Shown here one piece after another: positions 52,251 to 61,237 of a stretch of 64,000 bases of DNA. Source of the DNA: Lysinibacillus sp. 2017 (lineage in GTDB: Bacteria > Bacillota > Bacilli > Bacillales_A > Planococcaceae); contig NZ_CP029002.1 in the NCBI RefSeq assembly GCF_003073375.1, positions 1,536,001-1,600,000 on the forward strand, in the 5' to 3' direction. Every line of letters starts with the position of its first letter. Positions within the stretch are counted from its first letter, which is position 1. The translations under genes and the position numbers were made by a program. The notes under the pieces were generated by a model. The model saw only the letters and a list, made by a program, of their open reading frames with translations, was not told the origin of the DNA and did no database searches.

Positions 52251-54668
52251 ATGACTGTAAAAGAAAAAAATACAACCATTCAAATAACAGGTATGACATG
52301 TGCCGCCTGTTCAGCACGTATTGAAAAAGCACTCAATAAAATGGAGGGTGTCGACCAAGCAACAGTTAACTTGGCACTTGAAAAGTCATCGATAAAATAT
52401 GATGCAACGAGATTAACAGAAAATGATTTCGAGAAAAAAATTGAAGCGCTCGGTTACGGTGTCATCAAACAAAAAGCAGAATTAGATATTACAGGCATGA
52501 CATGTGCTGCCTGTTCAGCACGAATTGAAAAAGGTTTAAATAGAATGGATGGTATTTCTACTGCCAATGTCAACTTAGCATTAGAAAAGGCAACGATTGA
52601 ATTTAATCCAGCGCAAGTGTCAGTTGCTGATGTCATTGCTAAAGTAGAAAAGCTTGGATATGGTGCGCATCAAAAACAGGATGAAAAAGATCAAGTCGAT
52701 TATCGCGAAAAAGCGATTCAACAACAAAAATGGAAATTCATCATGTCAGCCATTTTATCATTACCATTACTTTGGACGATGGTAGCCCATTTTTCATTTA
52801 CATCGTTTTTATATGTTCCTGATTTTCTAATGAACCCATGGGTACAACTAATTTTAGCAACACCCGTTCAATTTATAATCGGCCGACAATTTTATGAAGG
52901 TGCCTATAAAGCACTTCGTAATGGTTCAGCAAATATGGATGTTCTTGTAGTCATGGGTACTTCAGCGGCTTACTTTTATAGTGTGTATCAAATGATTGTG
53001 ATGAATGGCTCACATCACGCACCACATTTATATTTTGAAACAAGTGCAGTCCTGATTACACTCATTCTTTTAGGAAAACTATTTGAAGCAAAAGCAAAAG
53101 GTCGTTCATCAGAGGCGATTAAAAAATTAATGGGACTTCAAGTGAAAACAGCGATCATTCTTCGTGATAGCGTTGAAGTGGAAGTACCTTTAGAAGAAGT
53201 AGCAATTGGCAACATTCTGTTCGTGAAACCAGGTGAAAAAATCCCAGTTGATGGTGAGATGCTAGAAGGTCAAACAGCTGTTGATGAATCCATGCTAACA
53301 GGTGAAAGCTTACCCTTAGATAAAAAAATGGGTGACGTTCTTTATGGTTCAACAATTAACAAAAACGGTTTCATTAAAATGAAAGCGACAAAAGTTGGTC
53401 GTGATACAGCGCTTGCACAAATTATTAAAGTAGTAGAAGATGCGCAAGGCTCTAAAGCGCCAATTCAACGTTTAGCCGATAAAATTTCGGGGATATTTGT
53501 TCCAATTGTTGTAGGGATTGCGGTATTAACGTTTATCGTTTGGATAGTATGGATTGATCCAGGTAACTTTACGCAAGCACTTGAAGTGTTAATTGCGGTT
53601 TTAGTCATTGCTTGTCCGTGTGCACTTGGTTTAGCAACACCAACTTCAATTATGGCTGGTAGTGGACGTGCTGCGGAATTTGGAATTTTGTTTAAAGGTG
53701 GCGAACACCTAGAACAAACGCAAGCCATTGATACAGTGGTCGTCGATAAAACAGGGACGGTTACACATGGTAAACCTGTGTTAACAGATGTAATTGTTGC
53801 GCAAGGGATAGAAGAAGAAAATTTTCTAGCACTTCTTGGTGCAGCAGAGAAACAATCGGAACATCCATTAGCGCAAGCAATTGTTCAAGGGATTGAGGAC
53901 AAAGGCATAGAGCTTGGAACTGTTCAATTTTTTGAATCGATTCCTGGCTACGGTGTGCAGTCTACTGTATCCGGACAAGGCGTCATTATTGGTACACGTA
54001 AATTAATGCAACAATTCAATATTGATATTACAAATGAGTTACCTCAAATGGAACAATTAGAATCGGATGGTAAAACAGCGATGTTAGCTGCGATTAATGG
54101 GAAATTTGCAGGATTAGTAGCAGTTGCTGATACGATTAAAGAAACATCAAAGCAAGCAATCGAGCGTCTTCAACAAATGGGTATTGAAGTCATTATGATG
54201 ACAGGTGACAATGTTCGTGCTGCACAAGCCATTGGTAAAGAAGTCGGTGTAAATGCTGTTATCGCAGAAGTATTACCGGAAGGAAAGGCTGAAGAAGTGA
54301 AAAAACTTCAAACGCAAGGTAGAAATGTGGCAATGGTTGGTGATGGTATTAATGATGCGCCAGCTCTTGCAACAGCGAATGTCGGTATGGCGATAGGTAC
54401 GGGAACAGATGTTGCAATGGAAGCTGCGGACATTACATTAATTCGTGGCGATTTAAACAGTATTGCCGATGCCATTGTAATGAGCCGTAAAACAATGCGT
54501 AATATTAAACAAAACCTATTCTGGGCATTTGCCTATAATGCAATAGGGATTCCAATTGCAGCATCCGGCTTCCTGGCTCCTTGGGTCGCAGGTGCAGCAA
54601 TGGCATTTAGTTCCGTATCCGTTGTATTAAATGCCCTACGATTACAAAAAGTAAAACTAAATAAATGA
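52251..54668 (+). CDS. copA: Copper-exporting P1B-ATPase CopA
   Basis: The 805-residue ATPase has two N-terminal HMA domains (both [13 protein letters not shown]), eight membrane helices with the ion motif [10 protein letters not shown] (helix 6), the actuator loop TGES and the phosphorylation motif [20 protein letters not shown] (nucleotide-binding His) and [11 protein letters not shown] follow. It exports Cu(I). ATG 52251 with ATGGAGGAGGG is the true start; an upstream TTG frame would overlap the operator. Confidence 0.97.
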   Translation: MTVKEKNTTIQITGMTCAACSARIEKALNKMEGVDQATVNLALEKSSIKYDATRLTENDFEKKIEALGYGVIKQKAELDITGMTCAACSARIEKGLNRMDGISTANVNLALEKATIEFNPAQVSVADVIAKVEKLGYGAHQKQDEKDQVDYREKAIQQQKWKFIMSAILSLPLLWTMVAHFSFTSFLYVPDFLMNPWVQLILATPVQFIIGRQFYEGAYKALRNGSANMDVLVVMGTSAAYFYSVYQMIVMNGSHHAPHLYFETSAVLITLILLGKLFEAKAKGRSSEAIKKLMGLQVKTAIILRDSVEVEVPLEEVAIGNILFVKPGEKIPVDGEMLEGQTAVDESMLTGESLPLDKKMGDVLYGSTINKNGFIKMKATKVGRDTALAQIIKVVEDAQGSKAPIQRLADKISGIFVPIVVGIAVLTFIVWIVWIDPGNFTQALEVLIAVLVIACPCALGLATPTSIMAGSGRAAEFGILFKGGEHLEQTQAIDTVVVDKTGTVTHGKPVLTDVIVAQGIEEENFLALLGAAEKQSEHPLAQAIVQGIEDKGIELGTVQFFESIPGYGVQSTVSGQGVIIGTRKLMQQFNIDITNELPQMEQLESDGKTAMLAAINGKFAGLVAVADTIKETSKQAIERLQQMGIEVIMMTGDNVRAAQAIGKEVGVNAVIAEVLPEGKAEEVKKLQTQGRNVAMVGDGINDAPALATANVGMAIGTGTDVAMEAADITLIRGDLNSIADAIVMSRKTMRNIKQNLFWAFAYNAIGIPIAASGFLAPWVAGAAMAFSSVSVVLNALRLQKVKLNK

Positions 54669-54748
54669 AGAAAAAGTGAACCTTTATACAAGTTCGAAAA
54701 CGAATTGGGTGTCGACCAAGCACAATCATCAAGGATAGGAGAAAATTG

Positions 54749-55309
54749 ATGCGTAAAAAACTTAGAATGACCATCATTGCTTTAGCTAGCTTAGTGACAC
54801 TTACCGCTTGTGGAGGAAATGACAGTGAAGATAGCAATCAACATGAAACCAAACTACATGAAAATGGCAGTTCACATCAGCATCATTCAAGTAATGGAGA
54901 GCTTCCAGAAGGTTTACAGGCAGCAAAAAATCCTACATTTCCAGTTGGCAGCACAGTATTAATGGAAGCTGACCATATGGAAGGGATGAATGGGGTAGAT
55001 GCAACAATTGTCGGTGCGTATGATACGACAGTTTATGCCGTTACGTATACACCGACTACTGGTGGAAATCCTGAAAGAGAACATAAATGGGTAATTCATG
55101 AAGAACTACAAATTGATGATAACGAACCTTTAAAACAAAATTCGAAAGTCAGTTTAAATGCGGATCACATGGAAGGCATGCAAGGGGCAACTGCTACAAT
55201 TGATACGATAGAAGAAATGACTGTTTATATGGTTGATTACACATCAAGTTCTGGTGAGAAAGTAAAAAATCATAAATGGGTAACAGAAAGTGAATTAGTG
55301 GAAAAATAA
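54749..55309 (+). CDS. ydhK: YdhK-like lipoprotein with two DUF1541 repeats
   Basis: The 186-residue exported lipoprotein has lipobox LTACGGN (Cys about residue 21). A His-rich stretch (HETKLHENGSSHQHHSSNGE) leads into two DUF1541 repeats, each with (E/N)ADHMEGM followed by VDATIVGAYDTTVYAVTY or ATATIDTIEEMTVYMVDY. Its position behind copA and the His-Met-rich sequence suggest extracellular copper binding. ATG 54749 is better spaced than TTG 54746. Confidence 0.9.
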   Translation: MRKKLRMTIIALASLVTLTACGGNDSEDSNQHETKLHENGSSHQHHSSNGELPEGLQAAKNPTFPVGSTVLMEADHMEGMNGVDATIVGAYDTTVYAVTYTPTTGGNPEREHKWVIHEELQIDDNEPLKQNSKVSLNADHMEGMQGATATIDTIEEMTVYMVDYTSSSGEKVKNHKWVTESELVEK

Positions 55310-55343
55310 TAATTAATAGCGCCGTCCTATAAACTAGGTGGTG

Positions 55344-55775
55344 CTATTTTTTACTTTCTGCAAAATCTCCAGTTAGTGCATTAAATAAGTAAGTTTGCGT
55401 ATTTGTGTAAATATAATAATGCCCTTGCTGTCCTTTTACTTGTCCTTTATTAGGTTCAATTGCAATTTGACCTGTACTTTTTTCAATGATGTTACTTGCA
55501 TCTATATAGCTGTACTGTGGTAATTCGTAAATAATGAGCAAAGCAACTATCAATAGTCCACTTGGATATGAGATAAAAATGGCATTTCGCATTTTATGAA
55601 TTGTTGTGGAATCCTTAAAAATGAAAATGATTAGCAATACGATTCCTGTTAGCAACATAGGTAACCAATAATTAAAAATAGACACGGTAAATGCATAGTA
55701 TTTTCCTAAAAAGAACAAAATGATTGACAGTAAAATATGAATGATTGAAAAGGTTACGAATGCAGTTTTTTTCAT
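55344..55775 (-). CDS. Small membrane protein, unknown
   Basis: The 143-residue protein has three to four hydrophobic helices (FVTFSIIHILLSIILFFLG, WLPMLLTGIVLLIIFIF, AIFISYPSGLLIVALLIIY) and a soluble C-terminal domain (GQIAIEPNKGQVKGQQGHYY). ATG 55775 with GTGAGGTTGTTT is preferred to GTG 55787. No known family. Confidence 0.65.
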   Translation of the reverse strand: MKKTAFVTFSIIHILLSIILFFLGKYYAFTVSIFNYWLPMLLTGIVLLIIFIFKDSTTIHKMRNAIFISYPSGLLIVALLIIYELPQYSYIDASNIIEKSTGQIAIEPNKGQVKGQQGHYYIYTNTQTYLFNALTGDFAESKK

Positions 55776-55994
55776 AAACAACCTCACTTTCTAGACGGAA
55801 ATTATGTACTTTGTTCAATAATGATTGAAATATCTCTCATCATCTATAAATTATGTTGAATCAATTATATAGGTTCATCACCGTAACATGGGGTTGATTA
55901 TTGTTTTATCAGTTTGTCTAGCTATTGGCGGGCTACGGCATGAGGTACTGCACCCCAAAAGTTAGAGCTAAAAACGAACTTTTGGGGTGATGTT

Positions 55995-56552
55995 ATGCCT
56001 AAGGCGAAGTATAGTGAAGAATTTAAATTAAAGGTCGTTCAGGAATATTTAAATGGCCCATATGGTTATCGATTAATTGCAAATAAATATGCACCACTTG
56101 TACCCTCACAAGTAAGACGTTGGGTAAGCGCCTATAAAGCATTTGGGCGAAATGGGTTAGCGGTGAAAAAGAAGGATCAAGTTTATTCTGTTCAATTCAA
56201 GTTAAATGTACTAAACTTTATGAAACAAACAGGTGCTTCTTTACAGGAGACAGCGATTCAATTTGACTTGAACGACCCTAATTTGGTCTCGAAATGGAAA
56301 GCTAAATTTTCAAAGGAAGGTATAGAAGGCCTGGAACGCGTGAAAGGATGGCCAACTATGCCTAAAAAAACAAATAAAACGAAACAAGAAATAATGTCAC
56401 GCGAAGAACAGCTAGAACGAGAAGTGGAACTACTTCGTTTAGAGGTCGCTTATTTAAAAAAGTTGAGGGCTTTTCGGGAGAACCCAAAAACATTCCTCGA
56501 AAAGCACAAGCAACCATTGCCTTCGAGCTTAAAGAAGAAGGATTCCGATTAA
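55995..56552 (+). CDS. IS3-family transposase OrfA (helix-turn-helix protein)
   Basis: The 185-residue protein has two helix-turn-helix units (KAKYSEEFKLKVVQEYLNGP with SQVRRWVSAYKAFG, and FKLNVLNFMKQTGASLQETA with NLVSKWKAKF). A leucine-zipper coiled coil (REEQLEREVELLRLEVAYLKKL, 56399-56465) follows. It binds the IS ends. The zero-frame product ends about 30 residues after the slippery site. Confidence 0.93.
   Translation: MPKAKYSEEFKLKVVQEYLNGPYGYRLIANKYAPLVPSQVRRWVSAYKAFGRNGLAVKKKDQVYSVQFKLNVLNFMKQTGASLQETAIQFDLNDPNLVSKWKAKFSKEGIEGLERVKGWPTMPKKTNKTKQEIMSREEQLEREVELLRLEVAYLKKLRAFRENPKTFLEKHKQPLPSSLKKKDSD
56456..56505 (+). promoter_or_regulatory. Programmed -1 frameshift signal of the IS transposase
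   Basis: A-AAA-AAG occupies 56456-56462 exactly in the OrfA frame. A stem-loop GCTTTTCG (56469-56476) / CGAAAAGC (56498-56505) begins 6 nt downstream. Slipping one base back joins OrfA to OrfB without a stop. Confidence 0.9.
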
Positions 56553-57379
56553 TCGATGTCTTAAAACAAGTAGCGATTCCAGAAGCAACGTACCATTATC
56601 ACATCAAGCAACTCAAAAACGAGAACCCGGATGAAGCTTGGAAAGCCTTGATTTTAGAGACGTTTGAGAAACATGAAGGGCGATATGGTTACCGTCGGAT
56701 TCATGCGGAATTAAAAGCACAAGGGTACATGGTTAATCACAAGAAAGTACAGCGCCTCATGCAGGAATTGAACTTGAAATGTGAGAAATTTGTACGCAAG
56801 TCACGCTATAAATCGTATAAAGGGACTGTTGGAAAAGTGGCTAAAAACCGTATGAATCGTCGCTTCAGTACACCACATGCCTTACAGAAAGTCGTAACGG
56901 ACGTAACAGAGTTCAAGTGTACAAATGACGAAAAACTGTATTTAAGTCCGCTTATGGACTTATATAATGGAGAGATAATTGGATTTAGTATCTCAAAACG
57001 GCCGACACTAGAGTTCGTCATGGCATCACTGAAACAAGCGCTCCCAGTCCTACAGGATGGCGCAAACTATCGAATAACAATTCACTCTGATCAGGGCTGG
57101 CACTATCAACATAAGGCATGGGTACGCACGTTAAAGCAGAACAAGATTTTCCAAAGCATGTCTCGCAAAGCAACTTGTGCAGATAATGCGGCCATGGAAA
57201 ACTTCTTTGGCTTATTGAAACAAGAAATGTATTACGGTGAGGAATTAACCTCTTATGAAGCGTTAAAGAAGAAAGTCGAAGACTATATCGATTACTATAA
57301 TAACGAACGAATTAAACAGAAACTGGGTGGCATGAGCCCAGTAAAATACCGAACTCATGTCAACCAATTAGCTGCATAA
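56462..57379 (+). CDS. IS3-family transposase OrfB (DDE integrase domain)
   Basis: The frame, entered by -1 frameshift, encodes about 305 residues: an HTH_21 region (EGRYGYRRIHAELKAQGYMVNHKKVQRLM) and an rve integrase core with catalytic residues in VVTDVTEFK (first D), TIHSDQGWHY (second D) and NAAMENFFGLLKQEMYYGEE (E). It carries out transposition as an OrfAB fusion. An independent start could be TTG 56648. Confidence 0.93.
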   Translation, partial: VEGFSGEPKNIPRKAQATIAFELKEEGFRLIDVLKQVAIPEATYHYHIKQLKNENPDEAWKALILETFEKHEGRYGYRRIHAELKAQGYMVNHKKVQRLMQELNLKCEKFVRKSRYKSYKGTVGKVAKNRMNRRFSTPHALQKVVTDVTEFKCTNDEKLYLSPLMDLYNGEIIGFSISKRPTLEFVMASLKQALPVLQDGANYRITIHSDQGWHYQHKAWVRTLKQNKIFQSMSRKATCADNAAMENFFGLLKQEMYYGEELTSYEALKKKVEDYIDYYNNERIKQKLGGMSPVKYRTHVNQLAA

Positions 57380-57413
57380 TAAAACTCTAACTTTAAGGGG
57401 TCACTACCTGACA

Positions 57414-58128
57414 GCATTATGGCCACGTGGTACATGTCCATACTACTGTCTTTAATGCCGCATGCAAGGCCCTCCAATACAAAGTGTCATTCATTTAACC
57501 TGGTTAAATGCGTCTGATAATGCCGCTTGCGCTATCGCGAGGCGGCGGGGATTGATCAAGTTTATCCTCTATTCTAAGTGAATTTTGAATCCTATTTCGT
57601 TATTGGAATGAAAGTGAATGCCATGGTTTCAGTTATGATGAACACTCTTTCATTTAAACTATTTTCACGTTTATAAAAGATACTTTATCGAATAAGCCTT
57701 ATCTAAAACACCTTATTAGAAAAAATTTTTTATTCCAAAATAGAGTGCCGCGAAGCGCAGGGGGCGACCCCTTGGGGATTAAGCGTGCGCGGAATATCCA
57801 CTTGTTGCTTGCCGCCGTAGAGGCAAGTAACAAGTTAGATGGAGCCACGCCCCCAGGAAAGCGTCCCCCGTAGCGTAGCAGAACGGACTAGATTAAAAAG
57901 GAATCACTTTGAATCCTAAAATTATGTCATCCCCAACTTATGGTGATGAGCCATTATATAGTATAATAAACAAATTATTCCAATTTGTATGTATACAATA
58001 TATTCTGTACAATTTAAGAAAGAGGGAACTTGGTTTGGCGCGGATTAATTTAAGGTGTAACTGATTTTGCCTTTCGCGTTCATACATATTTTATGACTTA
58101 GTTAGATTAATAGTAAGGGATGATTAGT
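57414..58128. repeat. Non-coding, hairpin-rich region right of the IS
   Basis: No gene is visible in about 700 bp. It contains a perfect 9-bp palindrome CATTTAACC/GGTTAAATG (57492-57510), GCCGC...GCGGC stems at about 57522-57546, and a GC-rich block (57743-57891). That block holds a 14-bp hairpin (57800-57813 with 57822-57835) enclosed by GGGGGCG (57760-57766) / CGCCCCC (57848-57854), and ends CCAGGAAAGCGTCCCCCGTA. The last part recalls interspersed hairpin repeats common in Bacillales. Confidence 0.6.
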
Positions 58129-58584
58129 TTGAGTAGAAGTGAACAAGCAATTTTTACAAATATGTGCATGGTTTATGATGACAATGGAAGAATTGTTGTA
58201 CAAGATCGATTGAATCCAAATTGGCCAGGGATTACATTTCCAGGGGGCCATGTGGACAAGGGAGAAGCATTTGCGGATTCCGTTATTCGTGAAGTTTTTG
58301 AAGAAACTGGGCTAACGATACAGTCGCCCGTACTTTGCGGTATCAAGCAGTTTCAAACTGGAGAAGGCGAGCGTTATGTCGTTCTTTTATACAAAACAAA
58401 TCAATTTGAAGGGGAACTTAAATCTTCCGAAGAAGGCGAAGTGTTTTGGATCAACCGAGAAAATCTTTTTGATTACCCATTAGCAAATGACTTTGAAAAA
58501 ATGATTACGGTATTCGAATCAGAGCAGCTAAGTGAAGTGTATTATTACAACGAAGAGGAAGAATTCCATTCGAAAATACTGTAA
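58129..58584 (+). CDS. NUDIX hydrolase, MutT-like
   Basis: The 151-residue protein has the NUDIX box GGHVDKGEAFADSVIREVFEETGL. Upstream IVVQDRLNPNWPGITFPGGH and downstream EEGEVFWI fit 8-oxo-dGTP diphosphatase-like MutT proteins. TTG 58129 lies 8 bp after AAGGGA and gives MSRSEQAIF; the alternative ATG 58120 adds three residues but has poor RBS spacing. Confidence 0.92.
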   Translation: MSRSEQAIFTNMCMVYDDNGRIVVQDRLNPNWPGITFPGGHVDKGEAFADSVIREVFEETGLTIQSPVLCGIKQFQTGEGERYVVLLYKTNQFEGELKSSEEGEVFWINRENLFDYPLANDFEKMITVFESEQLSEVYYYNEEEEFHSKIL

Positions 58585-58955
58585 TGCCACCATAATTATG
58601 TGTATAAACACAAATCATCTTTTTATAACTTTCAAGTATATAAAAAGTGTGATTTTGTGTTTTTTTTATGCAAATTTTTATGAATACTCCATATATAATG
58701 CAAAACCAATCAAAAACTCCATCTCTTAAAAGAAACGATGGTGGATTCTCGGTATCAATCTTTTTAAGTTAATGCGATTAATGAATCACTTAAACTAAAT
58801 GGTAGTAGGCGTTTATATTATTCCTTTTCAATATAAAGATAGTACTCAATTTTGTTTACGAGTAAATTTCTTCTCAATTGAAATCATTTATCCCATTGCT
58901 AATATGTATAATTTTCTGAATAGTCGAATATATACTACCATACAAGTATATTAAT
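58585..58955. other. Intergenic region before the hexuronate operon
   Basis: About 370 bp, very AT-rich. No coding remnant is recognised. It should hold the promoter of the gntR gene; a palindrome near its right end (58930-58951) is the only clear signal. Confidence 0.45.
58930..58951. promoter_or_regulatory. Possible GntR operator
   Basis: ATATACT (58930-58936) and AGTATAT (58945-58951) are inverted around an 8-bp spacer just before the GntR start codon. Confidence 0.5.
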
Positions 58956-59666
58956 ATGTTACTGATGAAAGGGGCGAGTGTTCTGATAACGGGTAATTTA
59001 AACAGCCGTAGAAATTTTTCGACTAGGGATCATGTATATGAAACATTAAGAGAAAGTATTATTAAGTTGGAATTGAAGCCAGGGCAGAGTATTTCAGAGA
59101 AAGAAATATCAGCGTTATTGAATGTTAGTAGAACGCCTGTTCGAGAAGCGTTTGTAAAATTAGCGCAAGAAGAGTTGTTAGAAGTATATCCTCAACGTGG
59201 TACATTCATTTCATTAATTGATTTGGAATACGTAGAGGAAGTTAGATTTATCCGAGAGTTGCTTGAGAGGGCGTCAGCAAAGCTAGCAGCCGAAAATTCT
59301 AGCGATGTAGATTTTGTTTTATTGAGAGAGAATTTACAAAGACAGAAATTTTGTATGGATGAGAAAAACTATATGAAACTTTTTGAGTTGGATGAGGAGT
59401 TTCATCATATTATCTCCATTGGAGCGGGTAAACCAAGAATTTGGTCTGTTTTACAAAATTTCAATGCGCATTTAAATCGTATTCGTATGTTGAGTTTAGC
59501 TTCAAATTATAACTGGGACCAAATTTTGTCACAACATCTTGTTATTGCAGGAGCGATAGAGAATGGTGATGGAATGTTAGCTGATGAGGCGATGGGGGAG
59601 CATTTACGGAAACTTCGATTTGAATTGGATTCTTTAAAAGAAGGGTATCCAACGTATTTTAAGTAA
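58956..59666 (+). CDS. GntR/FadR-family regulator of hexuronate catabolism
   Basis: The 236-residue protein has a GntR winged helix (HVYETLRESIIKLELKPGQS, SEKEISALLNVSRTPVREAFVKLAQEELL, PQRGTFIS) and a C-terminal FCD effector domain (VRFIRELLERASAKLAAENS, DEEFHHIISIGAG, HLVIAGAIENGD). It probably represses the TRAP/uxa genes until a uronate intermediate binds. The start is uncertain: ATG 58956, ATG 58965 or a later codon behind AAAGGGGCGAG. Confidence 0.9.
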   Translation: MLLMKGASVLITGNLNSRRNFSTRDHVYETLRESIIKLELKPGQSISEKEISALLNVSRTPVREAFVKLAQEELLEVYPQRGTFISLIDLEYVEEVRFIRELLERASAKLAAENSSDVDFVLLRENLQRQKFCMDEKNYMKLFELDEEFHHIISIGAGKPRIWSVLQNFNAHLNRIRMLSLASNYNWDQILSQHLVIAGAIENGDGMLADEAMGEHLRKLRFELDSLKEGYPTYFK

Positions 59667-59678
59667 TTATAAATAAAA

Positions 59679-59694
59679 ATGTAAGCGCTTTAAA
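59679..59694 (+). promoter_or_regulatory. Catabolite-responsive element (cre), CcpA site
   Basis: ATGTAAGCGCTTTAAA matches the TGWAARCGYTWNCW core, lying between gntR and dctP. It implies glucose repression of the hexuronate transporter genes. Confidence 0.75.
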
Positions 59695-59720
59695 TTCAAA
59701 CAAATTAGGGGGAAATTAGT

Positions 59721-60728
59721 ATGAAATTAAAAAGTGGTTTCTTATTAAGTATGATATTCATTGTTGTAACGCTATTAGCGGCATGCTCAGAAGATAGCAG
59801 TACAGAAGCAAGTTCAGATAAGGTTTATACGCTTAAAATCAACACAGCTTTGGCTGCTACTGATCCGATTTATCAAGGATTAGAAGAATTCAAAGAACAA
59901 GTAGCAGAAAAAACTAATAATCAAGTAGTAATTGAAATTTATGGTAATGGGGCGTTGGGCGATGACAGTGATGTTCTTGAACAAGCTAAAGTAGGGGCGA
60001 ACGTTGCGGTATTAGTAGATGCTGGACGTCTAGCAGAATTAGTACCTGAAATTGGGATTCTTTCTGCTCCATACATTGTTGACAGTTACGAAGAAGGAAA
60101 TAAAGTTGCACAATCTGATTTGTTTAAAGGATGGTCTGACAAACTTGCAACGGAACATAACCTTCAGATTTTATCATTTAACTGGTATCAAGGGGATCGT
60201 CATTTCCTTACAAATAAGAAAATCGAGAAACCTGCAGATTTAAAAGGCTTAAAAATCCGTACTCCTGGAGCTACTGTGTGGACAGAAACTATTTCTGCAA
60301 TGGGGGCAAGTCCAGCAGGTATGGCATTTTCTGAAGTATATCCAGGTATCCAACAAGGGGTAATTGATGGTGCAGAAGCGCAGCATCCAGCTTCTTATGG
60401 TGCAAACTTGCATGAAGTTGTTAAATATATCACGAAGACTAGTCACTTCCAACTAATCACGGGCATTGTAGCTGGTGCAGATTGGATGGCAGAATTACCG
60501 GAAGAATATCAAAAAATTGTTTATAAAGAAGCATTAAAAGCAGGTGAAGAAGCTTCTGAAAATACGATTGCACTACTGGCAGATTTCGAATCGAAAATGA
60601 AAGATGCTGGTGTTGAGGTTAATGAAGTAGACATCGAACCGTTTAAACAATTAACAGAATCGGTTTACTATAAAATTGATGGATATGCAGAATTAAGAGA
60701 AGAAGTGAACAAAATCCTAGGGAAGTAG
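59721..60728 (+). CDS. dctP: TRAP transporter substrate-binding protein DctP
   Basis: The 335-residue lipoprotein has lipobox LLAACSEDS (Cys about residue 22) and a DctP/SiaP-type domain: YKLKINTALAATDP-like TLKINTALAATDPIYQGLEEF, KGLKIRTPGATVWTETISAMGASPAGMAFSEVYPGIQQGVIDGAEA with the conserved Arg for carboxylate binding. It delivers a uronate to DctQM. GGGGGAAATTAGT RBS. Confidence 0.95.
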   Translation: MKLKSGFLLSMIFIVVTLLAACSEDSSTEASSDKVYTLKINTALAATDPIYQGLEEFKEQVAEKTNNQVVIEIYGNGALGDDSDVLEQAKVGANVAVLVDAGRLAELVPEIGILSAPYIVDSYEEGNKVAQSDLFKGWSDKLATEHNLQILSFNWYQGDRHFLTNKKIEKPADLKGLKIRTPGATVWTETISAMGASPAGMAFSEVYPGIQQGVIDGAEAQHPASYGANLHEVVKYITKTSHFQLITGIVAGADWMAELPEEYQKIVYKEALKAGEEASENTIALLADFESKMKDAGVEVNEVDIEPFKQLTESVYYKIDGYAELREEVNKILGK

Positions 60729-60736
60729 GGAATGCA

Positions 60737-61225
60737 ATGGTAAAACAGGCTGCTGGAATTTATATAAAATTCGAAAACTTTCTAACAAACTTTTTACTTG
60801 TAGCAATTGTATTCTTTGTTTTCTTAGCAGCAATTATGAGATGGGCTGGATTGCCCCTCTCATGGTCTGTTGAATTTGCACAATTACTGTTCGTTTGGGT
60901 CATTTTTTTAGGGTCGAATCGGACGCTGAGAGAAAGAAAACATATAACAGTCGATATCTTTGTAAAAGTTCTACCTCTAAAGGTAAGGAGGATTATAGAA
61001 GTTTTGACAAAGATTTTGGTTATAGCATTTTTAGTCTTTCTAACAATATATGGTTTCCAACTCAGTGTTGAAAACTCAGCTAGACAAATTAGTAATCTTC
61101 CTTTGAGTTATTCTTTTATAACATTAGCAGTACCAATAGGAAGTGTATTAATGATTTGTACGATTTTGGCTCAATTAAAGGAAGAATTGAGCAGCATAAA
61201 GTCATCTAATGAATTGAAATCGTAG
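60737..61225 (+). CDS. dctQ: TRAP transporter small membrane subunit DctQ
   Basis: The 162-residue protein has four helices and the DctQ pattern LPLSWSVEFAQLLFVWVIFLGSNRTLRERKHITVDIF. It joins the large subunit DctM. It is separated from dctP by 8 bp. Confidence 0.94.
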   Translation: MVKQAAGIYIKFENFLTNFLLVAIVFFVFLAAIMRWAGLPLSWSVEFAQLLFVWVIFLGSNRTLRERKHITVDIFVKVLPLKVRRIIEVLTKILVIAFLVFLTIYGFQLSVENSARQISNLPLSYSFITLAVPIGSVLMICTILAQLKEELSSIKSSNELKS

Positions 61226-61237
61226 GGAGGGAATCAT

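Larger units (their letters stand above)
55941..57413 (+). mobile_element. IS3-family (IS150-like) insertion sequence, complete
   Basis: The element spans 1473 bp, starts with TG and ends with CA. Left end TGAGGTACTGCACCCC...AAAGTTAGAG is inverted at the right end (TGTCAGGTAGTGACCCCTTA then AAGTTAGAG on the minus strand) with small gaps. A 3-bp direct repeat GCA flanks it (55938-55940 and 57414-57416), the target duplication size of IS3-type elements. Two overlapping transposase frames fill it. Both ends, duplication and intact frames suggest recent activity. Confidence 0.93.
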
